DNA of 64,000 nucleotides from Amycolatopsis sp. 2-15 (lineage in GTDB: Bacteria > Actinomycetota > Actinomycetes > Mycobacteriales > Pseudonocardiaceae): contig NZ_CP127294.1 of the NCBI RefSeq assembly GCF_030285625.1, positions 9,208,001 to 9,272,000 on the forward strand, given 5' to 3'. The position numbers were made by a program, and so were the translations under genes. How positions within the stretch are numbered: the first letter of the stretch is position 1; the number at the start of each line of letters is the position of its first letter. Below are positions 21,090-29,178 of this stretch, in pieces. The notes under the pieces were generated by a model. The model was not told where the DNA came from and ran no database searches. It worked only from the letters and a program-made list of their open reading frames with translations.

Positions 21090-21908
21090 ATGTCACGGCC
21101 CACCCCCGCGCAGGACGTGTGGAAGACGCCGGAGATCCGCGAGGCGGAGTCGGCGCTCGACAGCACCGTGAGCAAGTCGCGGCAGCTGCTGAAGGACCTT
21201 GAGAAGATCCGCCTGAAGCCGCTGCCGCAGACCGACTCCCCCGAACGCATCGAGGCGCTCAAGAACGCCGCTTCGAAGCCCGACGCCCCGGCCGCGCTGC
21301 GCCTGGTCAAGCGCAAGGTCGACGCCGGCGAGCTGACGTGGAAGGACGTCGCCTCCGGGAAGGCCTTCGCCGACCCCGAAGTGCGCGCCCTGGCCGACGC
21401 CAAGCTCGGCGACGCGAAGGACATGTACGAGGAGATGCAAGAGGGCCTCTCGCCCGAGGAGGTCCTCGAAGCCCGCACGGGCTCGCGCGACTTCCTCGCC
21501 GACTCGAACCGCTCGACCTACCCGGCCGCCGCGGAGGAGCCGAAGGGCTTCTCGACGGACGACCCACTGGCGAGCAGCGCTTCACCGTCCAGCCCGGCTC
21601 CGCCGCCTGGCCGCCACAGCGCTCCCCCGCCGGACGACGACTTCGCCGACCCGCTGGCCGACCGCAAGCCGCCGGCACCGCCCGCGCCTCCTTCGCCTTC
21701 GCCCGAACCGGACCAGGGCCGACATGCCGCACCCCGGCACGAGGACCCGCGCCTGCGCTTCACCACCCCGGACGACGACGAGTTCACCAACCCCCTCGCC
21801 GACCGCGGCACCCCGAAGCGCCAGGACCCGCCCTCCCCACGCCGCCCCCGCAGCGAAGACCGCCCCTCCGGCGACGACGACTACTTCGGCGGCTCTCCAC
21901 TCGGCTGA
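21090..21908 (+). CDS. Unrecognised protein of the putative type VII cassette
   Basis: 272 residues; GAGAGGA overlaps the stop of the preceding gene, 9 nt before the ATG. Residues 1-145 are helical and charged (QLLKDLEKIRLKPLPQTDSP, ALRLVKRKVDAGELTWKDVA); the C-terminal half is disordered, Pro/Asp-rich, with three similar acidic motifs DDDFADPLADR, DDDEFTNPLADR and DDDYFGGSPLG. Many ESX-locus accessory proteins have this helix-plus-acidic-tail layout (EspG/chaperone-like or secretion-associated), but I cannot place it in a family. It ends before a strong terminator. Confidence 0.7.
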   Translation: MSRPTPAQDVWKTPEIREAESALDSTVSKSRQLLKDLEKIRLKPLPQTDSPERIEALKNAASKPDAPAALRLVKRKVDAGELTWKDVASGKAFADPEVRALADAKLGDAKDMYEEMQEGLSPEEVLEARTGSRDFLADSNRSTYPAAAEEPKGFSTDDPLASSASPSSPAPPPGRHSAPPPDDDFADPLADRKPPAPPAPPSPSPEPDQGRHAAPRHEDPRLRFTTPDDDEFTNPLADRGTPKRQDPPSPRRPRSEDRPSGDDDYFGGSPLG

Positions 21909-22104
21909 ATCCCGCTCGTGGTTGGCGGTGTCGGCGCGAACCGGCATCACCACCCACGAGCTGGACCGGGTACCGGGAACCCGGCTCACCTCGGCCCGGC
22001 GACCGCACCGAACCCGCAACCGTCGACACCCGCCCGCCCAAGTGCCCAGCGCGAGCAGCACACCGCGGTCGAGGCAGCTCGTCACCACTCACCCGGACCG
22101 ATAA

Positions 22105-22150
22105 ACGCACGAGGTCCCCGCCTCGAATTCGAGCCGGGGACCTCGTGCGT
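22105..22150. terminator. Long bidirectional hairpin with internal EcoRI-type palindrome
   Basis: A 16-bp perfect stem (22105-22120 with 22135-22150), a C-C mismatch, then the palindrome CTCGAATTCGAG. It separates the convergent cassette and lgt. The rest of 21909-22104 shows no gene-like structure. Confidence 0.8.
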
Positions 22151-22169
22151 GAGTGCGTGAAAAACCGGG

Positions 22170-23234
22170 TCAGGACTTCTCGGGCTTGTCCGCGTCCGAG
22201 CCGGCGGAACCGGCGTCCACGGTGATCTCGTCGCGGGCCTCCGCCTCAGAGCCGCCGTCCTCAGGCGAGTCGGCGTCCGACGAGGCAGGGGCGGAGTCCG
22301 AAGCAGGGCCGGAATCCGGCGCGGCCTCCACCGCGTCCCGTTCATCGCCCCGGCTGCGCAAGGTCTCGGGCAGCTCGCGAGGACCACGTTTCCTGGCCAC
22401 GATCATGAAGATCACCGCCCCGGCGAAGACGAGGATCGAGGTCCACACATTCACGCGCAGGCCGAGGATGTGGTTGGCGGTGTCGGTGCGCATGAGCTCG
22501 ATCCAGCAGCGGCCGAGGGTGTAGCCGGCCACGTACAGGGCGAACGCGCGGCCGTGGCCGAGCTTGAAGCGGCGGTCGGCCCACACGACGACCAGTGCGA
22601 CGAGCAGGTTCCAGATCAGCTCGTAGAGGAAGGTCGGGTGCACGGGGCTGTCGGGCAGCGGGATGTGGCCGGTGGCGATGCCGGTGAGCTCGTTGGGCAG
22701 CCCGGTCGTCGGGTCGATGCGCTGGTAGATCTCCAGGCCCCACGGCAGGTCGGTGTGCGCGCCGTAGAGCTCCTGGTTGAAGTAGTTGCCGATGCGGCCG
22801 ATGGCCTGCGCCGCGACGATGCCGGGGGCGATCGCGTCGGCCATCGCCGGCAGCGGGACGCCCTTGCGGCGGCAGGCGATCCACGCGCCGACGCCACCCA
22901 GGGCGATGGCGCCCCAGATGCCGAGGCCGCCGTCCCAGATGGCGAAGGCGTTCCACGGGTTCTTGCCGGCCGTGAAGTACAGCTCCGGGTCGGTGATCAC
23001 GTGGTAGAGGCGGCCGCCGACGAGGCCGAACGGCACCGCGAACACCGCCATGTCGATCACGGTGCCCTTGGTGCCCCCGCGCGCGGCCCACCTGCGCTCG
23101 CCCCACCAGATCGCCACGATGATGCCGGCGATGATGCACAGTGCGTAGGCACGGATCGGGATGAACCCCAGGTGCCACACACCGCGGTCGGGGCTCGGGA
23201 TCGTGGCCAGGAAGGCTGCCGAGGCGGAATACAC
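22170..23234 (-). CDS. lgt: Prolipoprotein diacylglyceryl transferase
   Basis: 354 residues, a multi-pass membrane enzyme that moves diacylglycerol from phosphatidylglycerol to the lipobox Cys. Signature segments: FGLVGGRLYHVITDPELYF and QAIGRIGNYFNQELYGAHTD (the Lgt signature with Arg, Asn and Glu), plus HPTFLYELIWN. About seven membrane helices, then a cytoplasmic tail of about 65 residues rich in Asp, Glu, Ala and Ser, a common actinobacterial extension. The GTG start was chosen because upstream codons are non-homologous. In mycobacteria lgt follows trpA; here about 8 kb of other genes separate them. Confidence 0.93.
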   Translation of the reverse strand: MYSASAAFLATIPSPDRGVWHLGFIPIRAYALCIIAGIIVAIWWGERRWAARGGTKGTVIDMAVFAVPFGLVGGRLYHVITDPELYFTAGKNPWNAFAIWDGGLGIWGAIALGGVGAWIACRRKGVPLPAMADAIAPGIVAAQAIGRIGNYFNQELYGAHTDLPWGLEIYQRIDPTTGLPNELTGIATGHIPLPDSPVHPTFLYELIWNLLVALVVVWADRRFKLGHGRAFALYVAGYTLGRCWIELMRTDTANHILGLRVNVWTSILVFAGAVIFMIVARKRGPRELPETLRSRGDERDAVEAAPDSGPASDSAPASSDADSPEDGGSEAEARDEITVDAGSAGSDADKPEKS

Positions 23235-23325
23235 GCGGTCACCGTAGCGCGTCAATGCTCCGGTGTGGTGAGGGCGCTGCCGAAGGGTTCGTGAAGGACC
23301 GGTCACGGTCCGGTCGCGACGGTGA

Positions 23326-24501
23326 CTACTCGTAGCCACCCGGCTGCAGAGCGGCGAGGTACCCAGCCATCAGCGCCCGCGCGATCTGGCCGACGGCGGC
23401 GTCCTCGGGCAGGAACACCTCGTCGTGCAGGCTGGGCGCGCCCGCGGTGTCGCCGAGGCCGACGAACAGCATCAGCCCGCGGGTGCCGGTGCCGCAGTAG
23501 TGGGCGAAGTCGTCGGCGCCGAAGGAGCGGAAGTCCACGTCGACGTCGGCGCCGCCGTCGAGCAGCCACGTCTGGGCGGCCGTCGCCAGCGCCGGGTCGT
23601 TGACCAGTACGGGCTCGCACGGGCTGATCTGCAGGTCGGCGCTGCAGCCGTACGCCCGGGCGGTGGAGTGCACGATCTCGTGCAGCACGTCCAGCGCGTG
23701 CTCGCGGTCGCTCGCGCGCATGAGCCGCAGCGAGCCGAGCGCGGTCGCGGTGTTGGGGACCACGTTGGCGGCCGTGCCCGCGTGGATGCGCCCGACCGTG
23801 CAGACGGCGCCGTGCACGGGGTCGATCCGGCGGCTCGCAAGCTGCTGCAGGCTCACCACGAGCTGGCTCAACGCCAGCACCGGGTCGCGCACAAGGTGCG
23901 GGTAACCCGCGTGGCCGCCCTGGCCGTGGAGCACGATCTCGAACTCGTCGGTCGACGCGTTCACCGGACCGGGCGCGGCCGAGACGACGTTGTGCGCGAG
24001 CCGCGGCTGCACGTGGGCGCCGATGACCGTGTCCACGCCGAGCTCTTCCAGCGCCCCCGACTCGACGATGTCCAGCGCACCCGAAGGCGCCGTCTCCTCG
24101 CGCGGCTGCAGCACCGCGACCAGCCGTCGCGGCACTTCCACGCGTTGCGCCGCCCGGCAGACGGCGACCAGCGCGGCCAGGTGCACGTCGTGGCCGCACG
24201 CGTGCATCAGCCCGGAGTCCGATGCCCACGCCGCACCCGTGCGCTCGACGATCGGCAATGCGTCCAGCTCCGCCCGCAGTGCCACCGCGGGGCCGGCGCG
24301 CTCGCCGGGCACCTCGACCAGGCGTCCCGTCTTGGCAACGCGCAGACCTTCGCCGGCGCCGAGCGCGGCGGCCACCACGCGCGCGGTGTCCTCCTCGTCA
24401 CCGGACGCCCGCGGGTCGGCGTGCAGCCGGTGGCGCAGCTCGACGGCACCCGGCAGCTCGTCGACGAGGGCGGCACGCCAGCGCGCGGCCAGGTCGGTCA
24501 T
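23326..24501 (-). CDS. M20-family amidohydrolase (hippurate-hydrolase-like)
   Basis: 391-residue metal-dependent amidohydrolase. Visible family elements: ELRHRLHADPRASGDEEDTA, metal ligands in HACGHDVHLAALVAVC, QPREETAPSGA (the Glu pair) and the dimerisation segment HGQGGHAGYPHLVRDPV. The family removes acyl groups from N-acyl amino acids or amides. Its ATG overlaps the stop of the upstream amidohydrolase by ATGA, so the pair is coupled. Near a glutamine-synthetase-like ligase and a permease, it may work on gamma-glutamyl or acyl amides; the substrate is inferred. Confidence 0.88.
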   Translation of the reverse strand: MTDLAARWRAALVDELPGAVELRHRLHADPRASGDEEDTARVVAAALGAGEGLRVAKTGRLVEVPGERAGPAVALRAELDALPIVERTGAAWASDSGLMHACGHDVHLAALVAVCRAAQRVEVPRRLVAVLQPREETAPSGALDIVESGALEELGVDTVIGAHVQPRLAHNVVSAAPGPVNASTDEFEIVLHGQGGHAGYPHLVRDPVLALSQLVVSLQQLASRRIDPVHGAVCTVGRIHAGTAANVVPNTATALGSLRLMRASDREHALDVLHEIVHSTARAYGCSADLQISPCEPVLVNDPALATAAQTWLLDGGADVDVDFRSFGADDFAHYCGTGTRGLMLFVGLGDTAGAPSLHDEVFLPEDAAVGQIARALMAGYLAALQPGGYE

Positions 24502-25628
24502 CGGGGCTCCAGGCGGTAGATCCGGGTCGCGTTCTCGTGCCCGGCCAGGCGCACGAGGCGTTGGGCGTCCACTTCGGACAGTGCGTCGGCTTCGAGCGCC
24601 GACTGCAGGAAGCCGGAAAGCCCTTGGCGGAACAGGGTTGTGCCGAGGTGGTAGAGCTCCGCGAGGCCGAACGCGTCGGTGGAGAACAGCAGCTTGCCGA
24701 ACGGCACGAGCTCCAGCGTCTCGGCCAAGATCGCCGGCGCGCGGAAGCCGGCGTTGTGCGTGATCAGGCCCGTGTCCACGAAGACGTGCTCGAAGACCTG
24801 TGCGAGGTAGGCGGCGTTGCGGTGGAACGGGTAGTTGTGCAGCAGCAGGATCGGCACGCCCGTCTCGCGCGTCGCCCGCAGGAACCCGGTGAGCAGCAAC
24901 GGATCGCAGCGGTGCAGGTCCACGTCGGAATCGCCGTAGCCCACGTGGAACTGCACGGGCAGCCCGAGGTCGATCCCGGCCCACACAAGGTGGCGGTGCA
25001 GCACCTCGTCGGCCAGGCGCAGCCCCAGCCCGGCGCCGACGCGCCCGAGCCACCGCCCGGCCGCGTCGACCACCTCGACGGCGTCGGGCCGCTCCCCCGA
25101 CAGCTCCAGCCCCACCCGGTACGCCGCGATCGACTTCACCGCGATCGCGTGCTTCGTCCGCTTTTCCAGCTCCACCCCGAAGTCGGCGGCGAACCGGCTC
25201 GCGGTTGTGCCGGCGCGCACCACGTCCTCGGCGACCTGCTCGAGCCGCACCACGTCGTGCGCGCGGGCGCCGGCGAGGCGGGCGAACTCGGCGGTGCCGG
25301 TCAGCTCGTCGGGCTGGAAACCGCCGTCGAGCAGGAAGTCGGTGGTCCCGGTGCGGTGGAGGAACCGCCGGTTGACCTCCTCGGCGCCCAGCTCGGCGCG
25401 CCGCGCGAGGTAGTCCTCGGCGGGCGCGTGCTTCGGCAGGTCGAGCACCGGCGCGCACCGCTCGCGCACGGCGAGCCCGACGAGGGAGTCGAACAACGAC
25501 GTCCCCAGCGGCGAGACGGTGTCGGCCTCGGTGAGCATCCGCTCGAAGCGCTCGCGCTGGGGGTTGCCGGTCACCACGCCGTGGCAGTGGTGGTCGACCA
25601 GCGGTACGTCGGCGACGAAGTCCAGCAT
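24498..25628 (-). CDS. Amidohydrolase-2 family protein (FluG N-domain-like)
   Basis: 376-residue TIM-barrel hydrolase. The first metal motif is VDHHCHGVV at the N-terminus (HxH), with FHVGYGDSDVD, LLHNYPFHRNAAYL and FSTDAFGLAELY as later ligand strands. The same architecture forms the N-terminal half of FluG/NodGS-type fusions whose C-terminal half is a glutamine synthetase; here the synthetase-like gene is separate, 3.5 kb away. A role in hydrolysing gamma-glutamylated amines is plausible but unproven. ATG at 25628. Confidence 0.82.
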   Translation of the reverse strand: MLDFVADVPLVDHHCHGVVTGNPQRERFERMLTEADTVSPLGTSLFDSLVGLAVRERCAPVLDLPKHAPAEDYLARRAELGAEEVNRRFLHRTGTTDFLLDGGFQPDELTGTAEFARLAGARAHDVVRLEQVAEDVVRAGTTASRFAADFGVELEKRTKHAIAVKSIAAYRVGLELSGERPDAVEVVDAAGRWLGRVGAGLGLRLADEVLHRHLVWAGIDLGLPVQFHVGYGDSDVDLHRCDPLLLTGFLRATRETGVPILLLHNYPFHRNAAYLAQVFEHVFVDTGLITHNAGFRAPAILAETLELVPFGKLLFSTDAFGLAELYHLGTTLFRQGLSGFLQSALEADALSEVDAQRLVRLAGHENATRIYRLEPR

Positions 25629-25650
25629 GTCCCCACCATAAGGGCGGACA

Positions 25651-25693
25651 GCGGAAAGCCCTCAGCGTTCTCGGGTCGCTGAGGGCTTTCCGC
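25651..25693 (-). terminator. 17-bp perfect hairpin terminator
   Basis: Arms 25651-25667 and 25677-25693 pair without mismatch around a 9-nt loop. It sits 17 bp after the DUF397 stop on the minus strand and just upstream of the amidohydrolase start, separating the two units. Confidence 0.8.
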
Positions 25694-25710
25694 GGTTCAG
25701 TGCTGGGTGG

Positions 25711-25890
25711 TCAACGTCCGAGCTGCGCCAGGAACGCCGACCAACCGTCACGCGTGGCCATGAGGTGACCGGCCTCCCGCTGCTTCGTGTCACGGATACC
25801 GACGAGGTCGGCTGTCACCGCGACTTCCACACAATTCGAGGTGTTCTGCGACCGACTTGACTTCCGCCAGTCGGTGAAGGGTTGTTTCAT
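25711..25890 (-). CDS. DUF397 small protein
   Basis: 59 residues. It opens MKQPFTDWRKSSRSQNTSNC, has the family core WRKSSRS...NCVEVAV...GIRDTKQ and ends DGWSAFLAQLGR. DUF397 proteins are the usual partners of Scr1-type (DUF5753) helix-turn-helix regulators and act as a switch or antitoxin-like partner in streptomycetes. Its ATG overlaps the regulator stop (ATGA), so the two are translationally coupled. Confidence 0.9.
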   Translation of the reverse strand: MKQPFTDWRKSSRSQNTSNCVEVAVTADLVGIRDTKQREAGHLMATRDGWSAFLAQLGR

Positions 25891-26735
25891 CCCGTCGTCT
25901 CCAAGTCGCCGAGGACATCGGCGATGAGCTCTTGTGTCGCTTCCGGGCTCATCGCAATGTCCTGAACTCTATCGAGCGCCTGCTGGTACGCCTCGACATC
26001 GACGGCTTCGTGGAAGAACAAGGCGGATCGCCGGTTCTCGATCTGCACCACCGATGTGCGGTCGGAGAACTCCAGCAGATCGAACGGGCCTTCCAGTGCG
26101 GGGTGCCAGCCGGCCGACTCGGGGATGGCCCGCAATGTCACGTTGCCCCAGCGGCTCGCCTCGTCGAGCGCCTGCAGCTGCTCGGCCATCACGGCCGGCC
26201 CGCCGATGTTCCGGCGCAGCGCGGTCTCATCGATCACCGCAAGCAGTTCGGCCGGTCGCGAGCGCCGCATGATCACGTCGCGGCGGCCGATCCGGACTGC
26301 GACCCGGGTCTCGACCTCGCCGGAAGGGACTCCCCCGCCGCCGATGATGGCGCGCGCGTAGCCCGAGGTCTGGAGCAGCCCCGGGATCAGCAGCGACGAG
26401 ACGTTCACGATCCGCGCCGCATCGCGCTCCAGTTCGAGCAGTGCCGCGAGCTGGCGCTTCTGCTCCGGGAGGCCGGAGGCGACCCAATGCCGCCCATCGG
26501 TGTTGCGGGAGAGCTCGATCAGTTCCTCGCGCAGCTCATGATCCGCGCCGAGCGCACCGAGCACCGCGGCGACATCGGTCGGGCGCGGGCTGCGCTCGCC
26601 CGACTCCCAGCGACCGACCGTGGTGTGCGCGACCCCGAGCCGGGTCGCGAGCGTGCGTGCGCTCAGCCCGGCGTCTTCGCGGGCCCTGCGGAGTTCGGCG
26701 CCGATCGCGCGCGCCCGGGGAGTGGTGCCAGCCAT
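25887..26735 (-). CDS. Scr1/DUF5753-type XRE transcriptional regulator
   Basis: 282 residues. An N-terminal XRE helix-turn-helix (about 8-62, AGLSARTLATRLGVAHTTVG then RWESGERSPRPTD) precedes a DUF5753 sensor domain (LIPGLLQTSGYARAII, VVQIENRRSALFFHEAVDVE). With the coupled DUF397 gene it forms the standard actinomycete pair, often linked to development or silencing. It is divergent from a second HTH gene; the shared 145-bp gap contains GGCACCAA-type repeats that could be its operators. ATG at 26735 begins the conserved HTH frame. Confidence 0.88.
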   Translation of the reverse strand: MAGTTPRARAIGAELRRAREDAGLSARTLATRLGVAHTTVGRWESGERSPRPTDVAAVLGALGADHELREELIELSRNTDGRHWVASGLPEQKRQLAALLELERDAARIVNVSSLLIPGLLQTSGYARAIIGGGGVPSGEVETRVAVRIGRRDVIMRRSRPAELLAVIDETALRRNIGGPAVMAEQLQALDEASRWGNVTLRAIPESAGWHPALEGPFDLLEFSDRTSVVQIENRRSALFFHEAVDVEAYQQALDRVQDIAMSPEATQELIADVLGDLETTG

Positions 26736-26757
26736 GCACCACAGCAAAGCACATCTT

Positions 26758-26858
26758 TTGGTGCCACCAATTAACTCGATCGGTGCATTGTGCTGATCGG
26801 TGCCCGGGTTCATAGTTCTTCGGCTTTCAGCGGCACCAAATGGCACCAGGACGGCACC
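26758..26858. promoter_or_regulatory. Divergent regulatory region with GGCACCAA repeats
   Basis: The odd palindrome TTGGTGCCACCAA (26758-26770) lies toward the regulator. On the plus strand GGCACCAA (26832), GGCACCA (26842) and GGCACC (26853) recur at 10-11 bp, about one helical turn. A plus-strand promoter TTGTGC-17-CATAGT (26788-26816) would start transcription just before those repeats, so a protein bound there could block the double-HTH gene. Operator function is inferred. Confidence 0.5.
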
Positions 26859-26880
26859 GGGCGGAGAGACGGGAGAGGAC

Positions 26881-27528
26881 ATGACAGTGGAACTCGCGGA
26901 GCAGGAGGCGGCGCCGATCCCGCTGTCCGCCCTCGAGCAGCTCGTCACCGTGGCCGAGCGGCTCGACCAGATCCGCCGCGAGGAGGGCCTGACCTTCCGC
27001 GAAGCCGGGCGGATGCTGGGCATCCGGGCGGCGAACGTGCTCGTGATGAAGACGCGGGCGGTGACCAGTACGACGGTGCCGTTACTCGATGCGTACGCCC
27101 GGTACCTCGGCTGTTCGCTGCGGGTGCTGCTCGTCGAGGACGACCCGGGGCAGCGGCAGCCGCCGTGGCGGCAGCGGATGCCCCACGGCGACAACCCCGC
27201 CGACGCGCACGCGATGACCGAGCTGTGACGCCTGCAGCGGCAGCTGCGCCGGCTGCGGCAGCGGGCGGGGTACACGTGCGACGAGGTCGCGGCGGCGTTG
27301 GGGATCGACGCGATCGCGTTGTGGCGCAAGGAGAACGCGCCGGTGTTCGTGGATCACGCGGTGACGAACGTGATGATGCTGGCGCGCTTCTTCGGTTACA
27401 CCGTGCGGCTGTACCTGGTCGGGCCCGAGGTGATGGACGTGGGCTGGTGGATCAGCGACGACGATTCCGTGGTCTACGACGGCAACCCCGAAACCGGCGA
27501 CGACGAACCGCACCTGCCGGGCGAATGA
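26881..27528 (+). pseudogene. Double-HTH regulator interrupted by in-frame TGA
   Basis: Codons 26881-27225 encode an HTH unit (LDQIRREEGLTFREAGRMLG ... YLGCSLRVLLVEDD) ending EL then TGA (27226-27228). The same frame continues after the stop with a second unit of matching plan (LRRLRQRAGYTCDEVAAALG ... FFGYTVRLYLVGPE) to 27528. No ATG or GTG lies between the TGA and the second helix, so the second half has no good independent start. The two halves look like a tandem duplication within one protein of about 215 residues. Either a nonsense mutation truncates it to 115 residues or the base is wrong. It is divergent from the Scr1-type gene. Confidence 0.65.
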
Positions 27529-27649
27529 TCTCCCGGCCGCCGTGGCCGTACCCCGAGCGGGCGCGGCGGCCGGGTTCCAGCTTCGCCGCGTGGCGGCGGA
27601 GGCCGGCGCCCCCGGTGGCTTCTCGGGCTCCGGGGGCGTCGTCGTGCGG

Positions 27650-29089
27650 CTATCCGTCCGAGGCGGCGACGCCCAGCCTCTCCCCCACGCTCCGGGCGAA
27701 GCCGGGCGCCGCGAGGACCAGGACGATGGCCAGCACGAGCACCGCGCCCGCCGTGACGGGGAACCAGCGGGCCGGGCCTTCGGTCGGGTAGGGGACGACG
27801 TTGACGTAGACGGTGTAGCCCAGCAGCGCGAGCGCGCCGAGCGGGAAGATCAGGTGCCACCACGGGACGTGCATGCGGCGGCGCACGAAGAGCAGCAGGA
27901 TGGCGCCGAGAGTGGTCAGCAGATAGATGACCAGCAGGATCAGCGTGCCGATCGACCCGCTCCACGCGAAGGTGTCCGCCGCCGTCGCGCCGAAGAAGAC
28001 GGCGCACACGACGATGATCAGGGCGGCCGCCGACGCCACGGCCGTGACGGCGATGACCGGCGTGCCCTTGGGGGACGTGCGGCCGATGCCGCGGCCGTCG
28101 AAGGCGTCGCGGCCCAGGGCGAAGAGCAGGCGCGAGCCGCCGACCACGCAGGCGAGACAGCAGCCGAACGCGGAGATCGCCGCGCCCACGCTGATGACGT
28201 CACCGGCCCATGAGCCGACGAACGTGCTGCCCAGGTCGCCGAGCAGCGAGGACGAGTCGTGGAAGGCCTGGGCGTCGGAGCCGAACGCCATCATCTCGAC
28301 GGCCGTCACGATCACGAAGAAGGCGCCGCCGAAGATGGCCGTGCCGAGGATGGCGCGCGGGATGTTGCGGCGCGGGTCGCGGGTCTCCTCGCCGAGCGTC
28401 GCGGCGGCTTCGAAGCCCGCGAAGGACAGGAAGCCGAACACGGCGCCGAGGAACACCCCGGACAGGCCGATGTCCGGGGTGAAGGTGAACACCGACATCG
28501 TGAAGTGGGCGTCACCGGGTGCGTTGCCCGCGATCAGGCGGACCAGGATCACGGCGGTGACCAGCAGGATGACCGCGATCGTCGCGCCCTCCACGGCGAG
28601 CAGCGTCGACGTGCCGCGGCGCGCGGGCGCCACCGCGAGCAGCCAGCTGCCGACGAGCGCGACGGCCGTGAGCACGAACGGCCCCCACCACGGCGGGTTC
28701 GGCCAGATCCCCACCTGCGTGAGGAACGCCGTGCCGAGCACGCCCGCGGCGGAGCTCGTGACCACGGCGTAGAAGGTGTACGTGCCGAGCAGCCCGATGC
28801 CCGACACCACTCCGGCGCGCGGACCGAGCGTCGCGCCGACGAACGCGTAGACCGAGCCCGCGTGGTGGTAGTGCTGGCAGAGGCGGACGAAGCCGTAGGC
28901 GACCAGCAGCACGCCGGCGGCCGAGAGCAGGAAGGCCAGCGGCACGGCGCGTCCGGCCGCGGCCGCGGTCTGCTGGGGGTTGATGTTGGCGGCCATGCTC
29001 GGCGCCATCAGCGCCACGGACAGGCCCACGGCCTGCCACACCGAGAGGGTGCGCCGCAGCGCTGGACGGGTTTCGACGATGTCTGACAC
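27650..29089 (-). CDS. APC-superfamily amino acid/amine permease
   Basis: 479 residues with about 12 hydrophobic helices. The first helix carries the APC pattern (LSVWQAVGLSVALMAPSMAA) and helix 6 the FGFLSFAGFEAAATLGEETR signature, followed by DPRRNIPRAILGT. Relatives import amino acids, ethanolamine or polyamines. GTG start with AGGAG 6 nt upstream. It is divergent (89 bp) from a glutamine-synthetase-like gene, a common pairing in amine-assimilation loci, so the cargo may be an amine that is gamma-glutamylated inside. Confidence 0.88.
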   Translation of the reverse strand: MSDIVETRPALRRTLSVWQAVGLSVALMAPSMAANINPQQTAAAAGRAVPLAFLLSAAGVLLVAYGFVRLCQHYHHAGSVYAFVGATLGPRAGVVSGIGLLGTYTFYAVVTSSAAGVLGTAFLTQVGIWPNPPWWGPFVLTAVALVGSWLLAVAPARRGTSTLLAVEGATIAVILLVTAVILVRLIAGNAPGDAHFTMSVFTFTPDIGLSGVFLGAVFGFLSFAGFEAAATLGEETRDPRRNIPRAILGTAIFGGAFFVIVTAVEMMAFGSDAQAFHDSSSLLGDLGSTFVGSWAGDVISVGAAISAFGCCLACVVGGSRLLFALGRDAFDGRGIGRTSPKGTPVIAVTAVASAAALIIVVCAVFFGATAADTFAWSGSIGTLILLVIYLLTTLGAILLLFVRRRMHVPWWHLIFPLGALALLGYTVYVNVVPYPTEGPARWFPVTAGAVLVLAIVLVLAAPGFARSVGERLGVAASDG

Positions 29090-29178
29090 GATGCGCTCCT
29101 TCGTCCGGAGGCAGCAGGTGGTTCCACGGCCGGCGAGGACGACGGCGTGAAGTACACAGTGAACATCGCGGGGGCAGG

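Noticed and set aside
27226..27228. TGA as a recoded selenocysteine codon
   Set aside because: The position lies in a linker between HTH units, no SECIS-like hairpin follows directly and the protein is not a redox enzyme.
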